From Campylobacteraceae bacterium (GTDB lineage Bacteria > Campylobacterota > Campylobacteria > Campylobacterales > JALSKU01), in assembly GCA_015488975.1 (NCBI GenBank), contig WFMT01000224.1, forward strand, positions 1-5,189: 5,189 bases of DNA. Direction: 5' to 3'. Shown here piece after piece: positions 1 through 4,886 of the stretch; the first letter of the stretch is position 1, and each line of letters starts with the position of its first letter. The notes beneath the pieces were generated by a model, which was not told where the DNA came from, did no database searches, and saw only the letters and a program-made list of their open reading frames with translations. A program made the position numbers and the translations under genes.

Positions 1-726
1 AGTGGCAAAAAACTGGCTGAAAAATCTATAGTTATCAATGGTACAACGACCATGAATGGCAATGGTACAACGACCATTAATGGCATAGTAACAAAGAATA
101 GCATAGTAGGACAAATAAATGCAATAACTGATGATAATAATGACAATTCTACTCTTGATGATATACACGATTATTTTAACGCATCTTATAGTAATGGTCA
201 ATTATCAATTCAAAAAATAAATACAAAACCATCAAATTATAAAATTTCTATTGAAGATAATGGAACAAATTTTGCAGGGGTTACCGGAATAAATTCTTTT
301 TTAGTTGGTACTGATGCTAAAAATATAAAACTTAAAGAAGCTTTTCAAAATGACCCAACCAGTATAAATGCTTACCGCTCTCCAGCTGATGGCAATAACG
401 ATGTAGCAAATGCAATGATACAAGTGCAATACCAAAAAATAGGCTTTGTGTACCCTGATAATACGCAAGTAAACGATACTTTAAATGGATTTTATGGGAA
501 TCTAACAGCTGGTATTGCAGTTGATGCACAAAACAGCACAAGAAATGTTTCCACTTCGCAAGCTATATTTAATGCAGTTAATAATGAACAACAGTCAATA
601 AGTGGAGTCAGCATAGATCAAGAGTTGACAAATCTGCTTAAGTATCAAACTGCATATAGTGCAAACGCAAAGATTATATCAACTATTGATAAAATGTTAA
701 ACACTCTTTTATCTATAAAACAGTAA
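1..726 (+). CDS. flgK: Flagellar hook-associated protein FlgK, C-terminal part (5' truncated by window)
   Basis: FlgK (HAP1) is exported through the flagellar type III apparatus and forms the junction between hook and filament. The frame is open from base 1 with no start, so the gene begins upstream; 241 codons are visible. The last ~45 residues (SISGVSIDQELTNLLKYQTA onward, through AKIISTIDKMLNTLL) match the C-terminal D0 helix of FlgK, with the typical heptad-like hydrophobic pattern and the EL.NL.KYQ.AY.A.AK core. The part before it (ISIEDNGTNFAGVTGINSFL) fits the variable middle domain. An ATG at 52 is internal, inside a repeat, and not the real start. Residues 13-28 of the visible frame are an exact-length tandem duplication, NGTTTMNG then NGTTTING. 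The next gene begins 33 bases after the stop with no terminator hairpin between. Identification rests on the C-terminal motif; FlgE and FlgL have related ends but fit less well. Confidence 0.9.
   Translation, partial: SGKKLAEKSIVINGTTTMNGNGTTTINGIVTKNSIVGQINAITDDNNDNSTLDDIHDYFNASYSNGQLSIQKINTKPSNYKISIEDNGTNFAGVTGINSFLVGTDAKNIKLKEAFQNDPTSINAYRSPADGNNDVANAMIQVQYQKIGFVYPDNTQVNDTLNGFYGNLTAGIAVDAQNSTRNVSTSQAIFNAVNNEQQSISGVSIDQELTNLLKYQTAYSANAKIISTIDKMLNTLLSIKQ
37..84 (+). repeat. 24-bp in-frame tandem duplication inside flgK
   Basis: Two adjacent 24-base units, 37-60 and 61-84, differ at one base only (g at 54, t at 78). Each begins aatggtacaacgacca and encodes eight residues, NGTTT(M/I)NG. The length is a multiple of three, so the frame is kept. 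Two copies and near identity suggest a recent slippage or duplication event. Confidence 0.9.
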
Positions 727-759
727 TATTTTATATTTATTTCATATAGCAGGTTAAAT

Positions 760-1569
760 ATGTCTAAAATTCCGTATGCAAGTATCTTTGTTTTAATTTT
801 TATTATTTTGCTTGTTTATTTTGGCGGTTATTTTTATCACTTTTCGCCATATACTATACATAAAAATGCTATTCTTTTACCTCCAAGCATACATCATATC
901 TTTGGTACAGATAGATTAGGCAGGGATCTGCTGGCAAGGATTATACAAGGTGGCAAAGTTTCTATGACTATTGGAGTTGGAAGTTCTTTGATAACAAGTT
1001 TTATAGGTTTGATTGTGGGTGTAAGTGCTGGTTTTTTTCAAAAAAGTACAGATAAAATTTTCATTGTGGTTATTGATCTGTTTTTAACATTTCCAACTTT
1101 TTTCTTGCTTTTGGCACTTGTGAGTTACATCAATGCTTCGATAATGGTTTTGATATTTGTTATTTCCATAACTGGCTGGATGGGAATGGCTAGAATGATA
1201 AGGAGTGAAAGTTTTGAAATCGCTTCGAAACCGTATATAAAGATATTAAAGCTTGCTAAGGTTAGCAATATCAAGATAATTTTTAAATATTTTGCTCCAC
1301 TTTTAGCACCAATATTTTTTATAAGTTTTACATTTGGTGTCGGTGGAGCCATCTTGGCTGAGAGTGGGCTTAGTTTTTTAGGCATTGGCATAACTCCGCC
1401 ACAAATGAGTTGGGGCAGCATACTAAATGAGGGGAAAGCAGTTATTGATATAGCATGGTGGGTAAGTTTTTTTCCGGGTTTTTTTATATTTTTGGTTATT
1501 TTCTCATTAGTTAATATATCTGATTATTTACAGCATAAAACAAATAAACAAGAGAGTTTTGTTGGATAA
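760..1569 (+). CDS. ABC transporter permease, DppC/OppC type
   Basis: An inner-membrane permease of the binding-protein-dependent family that imports peptides, nickel or similar solutes; the substrate cannot be read from the sequence. The 269-residue protein has an N-terminal transmembrane helix (about 7-27), then the DppC hallmark HIFGTDRLGRDLLARI (46-61), several further hydrophobic segments (about 70-95, 100-142, 180-200, 233-256), and the late signature ESGLSFLGIGITPP with W218 and NEG (201-225). The cytoplasmic coupling loop (148-180) aligns without gaps to family members, but the EAA...G residues are replaced by K161, I162, L163 and K167. The ATG at 760 has AGG at 751-753, six bases upstream. 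It follows flgK by 33 bases and overlaps the next gene. No DppB-type permease, ATPase or binding protein is visible, so partners must be encoded elsewhere. The family call is firm; the physiological role is unknown. Confidence 0.88.
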   Translation: MSKIPYASIFVLIFIILLVYFGGYFYHFSPYTIHKNAILLPPSIHHIFGTDRLGRDLLARIIQGGKVSMTIGVGSSLITSFIGLIVGVSAGFFQKSTDKIFIVVIDLFLTFPTFFLLLALVSYINASIMVLIFVISITGWMGMARMIRSESFEIASKPYIKILKLAKVSNIKIIFKYFAPLLAPIFFISFTFGVGGAILAESGLSFLGIGITPPQMSWGSILNEGKAVIDIAWWVSFFPGFFIFLVIFSLVNISDYLQHKTNKQESFVG

Positions 1570-2308
1570 GATCAAGAGGCTACTTGAAAAAGAGGTTTTA
1601 AAAAGAAATTCAAAAAATGAACTGACTCTTGATAGACCAGATCCCTTGCTTGTCGCAACCAAATATAAAGATGAATATATCTCTTTGATTTGTGCTCTGT
1701 TTGCCTATGGAAATGTCAATCAAATCATTAAATTCTTACATACTCTGAACTTTAAGCTTTTAAACGAAAATGACGATAAGATAAGAGACAGTTTACAAAA
1801 TCACTATTACAGATTTCAAAAATCAGAAGATATTATACAATTTTTTATAACTTTAAAAACTTTAAAAAAAGAGTGTGCATTAGAGGATATATTTTACCAA
1901 GGTTATAAAATCAAGCAAGATGTAACAGATGGATTAAAAGAGGTTATATCTTTAATTTATGATATAAATGCCTACAGATCAAGAGGCTATGAGTTTCTTA
2001 TAGGGAAAATCCCAGGGAAAAAGATAAGTTCACCATACAAAAGATGGAATATGTATTTAAGATGGATGGTTAGAGAAGATAATATTGATTTAGGCTTATG
2101 GAAAAAAATAGATAAAAAAGATTTACTCATACCTTTGGATACGCATACATTTAAAATTTCGCAAAAAATAGGGCTTTTAAAAAGAAAAACTTATGACTTT
2201 AAAGCTGTTATAGAGCTTACAAAAGCATTAAGGTTTTTTGATGCAAACGATCCTGTAAAATACGATTTTGCGATTTACAGAATAGGGCAGGAGAAATTAT
2301 TAGATTAA
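1559..2308 (+). CDS. DUF2400 / TIGR02757 family protein
   Basis: A conserved protein family of unknown function, cytoplasmic, of about this length (249 residues). Family landmarks are DRPDPLLVATKYKDEYISLI (25-44), CALFAYGNVNQIIKFL (45-60), MYLRWMVREDNIDLGLWKKI (165-184), IPLDTHTFKISQKIGL (191-206) and DPVKYDFAIYRIGQ (231-244). The PLDTH...IS.K.GL stretch resembles the (V/P)DTH..R...R motif of HhH-GPD DNA glycosylases such as endonuclease III, with D194 in the catalytic Asp position. The Lys that bifunctional members carry 18 residues earlier, and iron-sulfur cysteines, are not seen, so any enzymatic role is inference. No suitable ATG exists near the N-terminus. TTG at 1559 gives the longest form, but AGAGAG at 1551-1556 is better spaced for the TTG at 1562. 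Either start lies inside the end of the permease gene, suggesting translational coupling. Confidence 0.85.
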   Translation: MLDKIKRLLEKEVLKRNSKNELTLDRPDPLLVATKYKDEYISLICALFAYGNVNQIIKFLHTLNFKLLNENDDKIRDSLQNHYYRFQKSEDIIQFFITLKTLKKECALEDIFYQGYKIKQDVTDGLKEVISLIYDINAYRSRGYEFLIGKIPGKKISSPYKRWNMYLRWMVREDNIDLGLWKKIDKKDLLIPLDTHTFKISQKIGLLKRKTYDFKAVIELTKALRFFDANDPVKYDFAIYRIGQEKLLD

Positions 2309-2323
2309 TCCAAATTTAGTTTA

Positions 2324-2348
2324 AGAGACCACTGCACAGTATAAACAC
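2324..2348 (+). repeat. Left terminal inverted repeat of the MITE-like element
   Basis: This 25-base arm pairs with 2471-2495; the only non-Watson-Crick position is G2334 against T2485. It starts 15 bases after the stop codon of the DUF2400 gene. Confidence 0.9.
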
Positions 2349-2470
2349 TTATAATATCAACAGGTAGCTTATAGGCGAGGCAAACTTTGTAAGATAAATT
2401 TTTTGAATTAACTTTAGTTAGTCCTTCAAAATTTATATCACAAATCTCACCCAAAACTAGACTTTTATGG

Positions 2471-2495
2471 GTGTTTATACTGTGTAGTGGTCTCT
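2471..2495 (-). repeat. Right terminal inverted repeat of the MITE-like element
   Basis: Reverse complement of the left arm with one difference. Its outer end lies 62 bases before the atpB start codon, 27 bases before the candidate atpB -10 element. Confidence 0.9.
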
Positions 2496-2520
2496 TTAAA
2501 GAACTATTAAATGATTTTTT

Positions 2521-2528
2521 GGTAAAAT
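2521..2528 (+). promoter_or_regulatory. Candidate atpB promoter -10 region
   Basis: TAAAAT at 2523-2528 follows a T6 run (2515-2520) and GG, a layout common for Campylobacterota housekeeping promoters, where the -35 box is weak and T-rich DNA takes its place. No good -35 hexamer is seen. It would give a leader of about 20-25 bases to the atpB start at 2558. The same octamer, GGTAAAAT, occurs upstream of gatB at 4815-4822. Confidence 0.35.
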
Positions 2529-2557
2529 TTGGCTAATTTATTAATAGGAAATTCAAG

Positions 2558-3244
2558 ATGAATGAAGTTTTTACCTTTTTAGGTTTATTTGGAGAGGGTC
2601 ATACTTATCTTTTTGCTTCACATATTATACTTTCTGCCTTGATTGTGCTGGTCTTAGCTAAGACTGCTACATCTTCTTTGCAGATAGTCCCTAAAGGTAT
2701 GCAAAACATTATGGAAGCATATTTGCAAGGTGTTATTGCAATGGGTACGGATGTTATCGGTAAAGGACGAGCTAAAAAGTATTTGCCTCTTGTAGCAACA
2801 CTCGGGTTATTTATATTTGTTTCAAATATGATGGAGATAATTCCTGGATTTGAGCCGCCTTCTGGCAATATTAATATGACATTGACTTTAGCAGTAATTG
2901 TGTTTTTGTATTATAACTTTGAAGGTATAAGAAAAAATGGTGTAATTCATTATTTTGCTCACTTTATGGGCCCGGTACCTGTACTTGCACCCTTAATGTT
3001 TCCTATTGAGATAGTATCTCATCTCTCAAGGATTATATCTTTGTCATTTAGACTTTTTGGCAATATTAAAGGTGATGATTTGTTTGTTGCTGTTTTGCTT
3101 ATGTTGGCTCCTTGGATTGCACCACTTCCCGGATTTGCACTGATGAGCTTTTCTGCCATACTTCAAACTTTTATTTTTATGATTTTAACTTATGTTTATC
3201 TTGCCGGAGCAGTTACTATTGCCGGTGAGTATGAAACCATTTGA
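2558..3244 (+). CDS. atpB: F1Fo ATP synthase subunit a
   Basis: Subunit a is the membrane stator that forms the two proton half-channels against the c-ring. The 228-residue protein is hydrophobic, with about five to six helices. The functional helix carries HLSRIISLSFRLFGNIKGDD (155-174); R165 is the essential arginine of RLF(A/G)N, equivalent to E. coli R210. The last helix has AILQTFIFMILTYVYLAGA (200-218), with Q203 at the place of E. coli Q252. N90 and the MMEIIPGFEPP segment (91-101) also match bacterial subunit a. The ATG at 2558 has AGGA at 2546-2549, eight bases upstream. The length is short compared with E. coli (about 270) but normal for Campylobacterota. No other atp gene lies next to it; in this phylum the atpFHAGDC cluster and atpE are usually elsewhere. 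It overlaps the following gene by one base. Confidence 0.97.
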   Translation: MNEVFTFLGLFGEGHTYLFASHIILSALIVLVLAKTATSSLQIVPKGMQNIMEAYLQGVIAMGTDVIGKGRAKKYLPLVATLGLFIFVSNMMEIIPGFEPPSGNINMTLTLAVIVFLYYNFEGIRKNGVIHYFAHFMGPVPVLAPLMFPIEIVSHLSRIISLSFRLFGNIKGDDLFVAVLLMLAPWIAPLPGFALMSFSAILQTFIFMILTYVYLAGAVTIAGEYETI

Positions 3245-3507
3245 TGAATAAACATATCTTTGCTTTTATGATTAATTTTTTGCAGGGTGCATCTTGGGCA
3301 CTTGCAATTATTATAGCTGTTTTTCTTTTTTTAAAAATGCTGCCGTTTGGTGTAATTACAGCTTTGTTTTCAGCACTGTTTGGTTCGTTTATTGGATTAT
3401 TTTTTGTTTCATTTTTTGAGCTTATAAATATACAAATGAAAAATCTATCTTTAAAAGAAGAAGAGGTAAATCTGCTTCAAAAAATATCAGAGAAACTAAC
3501 TAAATAA
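3244..3507 (+). CDS. Small two-helix membrane protein following atpB
   Basis: The 87-residue protein has two predicted membrane helices (about 14-32 and 34-59) and a charged C-terminal tail rich in Lys and Glu (about 65-87) that could form a short amphipathic or coiled helix. The ATG at 3244 shares its A with the atpB TGA stop (TGATG), a typical coupled arrangement; a TTG one codon upstream (3241) is less likely. No separate promoter or strong ribosome binding site is seen, so it is probably translated after atpB. I recall a small integral membrane protein at the same place after atpB in Campylobacter, which suggests a conserved pair, but I cannot verify this here. Its position and topology make an ATP synthase assembly or accessory role, like AtpI or AtpZ, plausible; no sequence motif of those families is recognised. 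Function is unknown. Confidence 0.75.
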   Translation: MNKHIFAFMINFLQGASWALAIIIAVFLFLKMLPFGVITALFSALFGSFIGLFFVSFFELINIQMKNLSLKEEEVNLLQKISEKLTK

Positions 3508-3518
3508 TCTTTATTTTA

Positions 3519-3546
3519 TTGAGATTAAGTATATTTAAGATATAAT
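3519..3546 (+). promoter_or_regulatory. Sigma-70-type promoter for the first DUF1566 gene
   Basis: TTGAGA at 3519-3524 and a perfect TATAAT at 3541-3546 are separated by 16 bases. The start site would be near 3553, giving a leader of about 25 bases that includes AAGGA at 3565-3569. This is the best promoter in the window and separates the DUF1566 genes from the atpB unit. Confidence 0.65.
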
Positions 3547-3578
3547 AAATTTAATATTTTTTAAAAGGAACTTTACGG

Positions 3579-4166
3579 GTGAAAAAATCAATTATAATGG
3601 TGTTGGCACTTGGAGCTATGTCTATTCTTGTAGCTAAGCAAAATATACACTCTTTTGTTTTACAAACCGGTCAAACAAAAAGCTATAGTAAAACAAATTA
3701 TTTTAAAGCTGTAGACAATTCAAGTCCAGACGCGATACACGATGATGGCTGGTATGCTACTGTGAAAAAAATTGCCCCACGAAAGAGTTACACGAGAAAC
3801 AATAAGACACAAATAATAACCGATAATGTGACAAAATTGCAATGGCAAGATAATATCGGAGCTGCCAAAGTTAGAAAAAATTGGCAAGATGCAAAGAGAT
3901 ATTGCCAAAATCTTACCCTTGGCGGTCATAAAAACTGGAGACTTCCAACGATACAGGAATTACTTAGTATTACAGACTTGAGCGTATTTAAACCAGCTGT
4001 TAATACTAAAATATTTAAAAATATTGTATCTGATTATTATTGGTCATCAACTCCTTGCGCAGTTAACACTTCTGATTATTGGGATGTAGATTTTTATGGC
4101 GGACATTCATCTCATGATATTAAATATATTTCTAATAATATAAGATGTGTAAGGTCTGAAAAATAA
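3579..4166 (+). CDS. Exported Lcl_C/DUF1566 domain protein (long paralogue)
   Basis: The 195-residue protein has a signal peptide (MKK, hydrophobic 4-18, possible cleavage after VA at 18-19), so it is probably periplasmic or exposed. A first DUF1566-type segment has TGQTKSY (30-36) and a DDGWY (55-59) landmark. The main domain runs from TDNVTKLQWQDN (81-92) through NWQDAKRYCQNL (101-112), NWRLPTIQELLSITD (119-133), DYYWSSTP (152-159) and NNIRCVRSEK (186-195). C109 and C190 probably form the domain's conserved disulfide; C160 is extra. The family (PF07603, Legionella collagen-like protein C-terminus) has a C-type-lectin-like appearance and is linked to surface binding, but its ligand here is unknown. 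The GTG start is supported by AAGGA nine bases upstream and by the basic MKK signal start. It is followed 81 bases later by a shorter paralogue. Confidence 0.85.
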   Translation: MKKSIIMVLALGAMSILVAKQNIHSFVLQTGQTKSYSKTNYFKAVDNSSPDAIHDDGWYATVKKIAPRKSYTRNNKTQIITDNVTKLQWQDNIGAAKVRKNWQDAKRYCQNLTLGGHKNWRLPTIQELLSITDLSVFKPAVNTKIFKNIVSDYYWSSTPCAVNTSDYWDVDFYGGHSSHDIKYISNNIRCVRSEK

Positions 4167-4196
4167 GATATTATATGGTAATTCTATGATGATTTG

Positions 4197-4225
4197 TTTG
4201 GAGAAGATACCCCAAGATTTATATA
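4197..4225 (+). promoter_or_regulatory. Possible promoter of the second DUF1566 gene
   Basis: TTTGGA at 4197-4202 and TATATA at 4220-4225 are 17 bases apart. The start site would fall about 16 bases before the GTG at 4248. In DNA this AT-rich such matches arise by chance, and read-through from the upstream promoter is equally possible. Confidence 0.3.
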
Positions 4226-4247
4226 TATTTATAAGGTAGGTACATAA

Positions 4248-4682
4248 GTGAAAAAGATTTTTTTGGTTTTAATAAGTATAAGTATTGTATTGTTTGCTGA
4301 TTTTATTAGAAATAGTACAGGTGTAGTTACAGATAATAATACAAAATTACAATGGCAGGATAATTATGGTTTAGCTTCTAATGGCGTAGAAAAAGCTTCC
4401 TGGTTAGGTGCTATTAATTATTGTAAAAATTTAAAGCTTGACGGGGGAGGCTGGAAGCTTCCAAATAGAAACGAACTTTTATCTATAGTTGATTATAAAA
4501 AGTATGATCCTTCCATAGATAAATATATTTTTAAAAAAACAGTCTCAGATGACTATTGGACATCAACAACTCATGCGTATCGTCCATCTGGTGCCTGGAT
4601 AGTTAATTTTTATGATGGTAATTCTGTTTATGGCGATAAAAGTATCTACTACTATGTTCGTTGTGTGCGATCTAAGCGATAA
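4248..4682 (+). CDS. Exported Lcl_C/DUF1566 domain protein (short paralogue)
   Basis: The 144-residue protein has a clear signal peptide, MKKIFLVLISISIVLFA, with likely cleavage after A17 before DFIRN. The mature part is essentially one Lcl_C/DUF1566 domain: VVTDNNTKLQWQDNYG (26-41), INYCKNLKLDGGGWKLPNRN (56-75), DDYWTST (101-107), IVNFYDGNSVYGD (118-130) and YYVRCVRSKR (135-144). C59 and C139 are the probable disulfide pair. It aligns with the upstream gene across the whole domain but lacks that protein's TGQT...DDGWY segment, so the two are diverged tandem duplicates or separate family members. The C-terminal 40 residues differ most. The GTG start is supported by AAGGTAGG at 4233-4240, seven bases upstream. 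Ligand and role are unknown; a surface or periplasmic binding function is inferred from the family. Confidence 0.85.
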   Translation: MKKIFLVLISISIVLFADFIRNSTGVVTDNNTKLQWQDNYGLASNGVEKASWLGAINYCKNLKLDGGGWKLPNRNELLSIVDYKKYDPSIDKYIFKKTVSDDYWTSTTHAYRPSGAWIVNFYDGNSVYGDKSIYYYVRCVRSKR

Positions 4683-4690
4683 ATATATAC

Positions 4691-4752
4691 AACTGACCTT
4701 TGTGCACTAAACTTATATCACTCAGATATATGTTTAGTGTGTAAGGTCAGTT
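4691..4752 (+). repeat. Long imperfect hairpin after the second DUF1566 gene
   Basis: AACTGACCTT (4691-4700) pairs with 4743-4752 and CACTAAAC (4705-4712) pairs with 4732-4739; TATAT (4714-4718) pairs with 4726-4730 around a 7-base loop. Between the first two stems, tgtg (4701-4704) faces tgt (4740-4742). In plus-strand RNA these can form three G-U pairs with one bulged U, so the stem is almost continuous; in minus-strand RNA they cannot. It starts 8 bases after the stop codon. There is no T-run on either side, so it is not a classical intrinsic terminator, though it may act as an RNA end or stability element. Its arms resemble the ends of the 2324-2495 element. Confidence 0.7.
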
Positions 4753-4792
4753 AATAATTAGTTATTGTAAGAATACTCTATAACCATTCATA

Positions 4793-4822
4793 ATGACCTT
4801 TTAAACAAAATAGTGGTAAAAT
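4793..4822 (+). promoter_or_regulatory. Possible gatB promoter
   Basis: ATGACC at 4793-4798 and TAAAAT at 4817-4822 are 18 bases apart; the -10 is within GGTAAAAT, the same octamer found before atpB. A start near 4829 would give a leader of about 58 bases. An alternative -10, TATACT at 4856-4861, lies closer to the gene but has no matching -35. Confidence 0.3.
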
Positions 4823-4837
4823 AACTTATTTACTAAG

Positions 4838-4869
4838 CCAAATCTATTTATTATTTATACTGGATTTGG
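4838..4869 (+). promoter_or_regulatory. Inverted repeat in the gatB leader
   Basis: CCAAATC (4838-4844) and GATTTGG (4863-4869) form a 7-bp inverted repeat around an 18-base AT-rich spacer. It ends six bases before the ribosome binding site AAAGG (4876-4880). It could be a leader hairpin or an operator; a chance repeat is possible. Confidence 0.3.
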
Positions 4870-4886
4870 ATATATAAAGGTTTGTA

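Larger units (their letters stand above)
2324..2495. mobile_element. MITE-like non-coding element with 25-bp terminal inverted repeats
   Basis: This fills most of the 249-base gap between the DUF2400 gene and atpB. The left arm 2324-2348 (agagaccact, then gcacagtataaacac) and the right arm 2471-2495 are reverse complements over 25 bases with one difference, G2334 opposite T2485, which would be a G-U wobble in plus-strand RNA. The interior is 122 bases. TTA flanks both sides (2321-2323 and 2496-2498), compatible with a 3-bp target duplication such as some IS5-family elements make. There is no transposase, as expected for a non-autonomous element. Smaller internal inverted repeats include caccca/tgggtg (2448-2453 with 2468-2473) and taac/gtta (2409-2412 with 2417-2420). 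Alternatives are a structured RNA or a remnant of an insertion sequence reduced to its ends. The inverted repeat is certain; mobility is inferred. Confidence 0.55.

Noticed and set aside
37..84. Repeat pair considered as a CRISPR fragment
   Set aside because: The units are directly adjacent without spacers and lie in frame in flgK.
332..541. Open frame on the minus strand inside flgK
   Set aside because: It lies opposite a firmly identified coding region, has no recognisable motif, and its composition reflects the complement of flgK.
727..759. Possible terminator or promoter between flgK and the permease gene
   Set aside because: The 33 bases are AT-rich with no inverted repeat and no convincing -35/-10 pair.
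1125..1421. 98-codon open frame on the minus strand inside the permease gene
   Set aside because: It is antisense to conserved permease motifs and has no family resemblance; a shadow of the real frame.
1032..1485. T7 tracts in the permease gene (1032-1038, 1467-1473, 1479-1485) as phase-variation switches
   Set aside because: Seven-base runs are common in DNA this AT-rich, and they encode ordinary Phe-rich membrane helices; longer tracts would be needed to suggest switching.
2324..2495. Long hairpin considered as 6S RNA or another known structured RNA
   Set aside because: The length is near that of 6S RNA, but a 25-bp almost perfect terminal stem with TTA flanks fits a transposable element better, and no 6S-type central bubble could be recognised.
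2605..2868. Open frame on the minus strand inside atpB
   Set aside because: Antisense to conserved atpB codons, with no recognisable product.
3508..3540. Intrinsic terminator after the atpB unit
   Set aside because: No stem with a T-run is visible; the region mainly contains the promoter of the next gene.
3720..3929. Open frame on the minus strand inside the first DUF1566 gene
   Set aside because: Antisense to a domain with clear family motifs; no independent support.
4186..4239. 17-residue plus-strand frame starting MMICLEK between the DUF1566 genes
   Set aside because: No ribosome binding site before it, it is very short, and it ends inside the ribosome binding site of the next gene.
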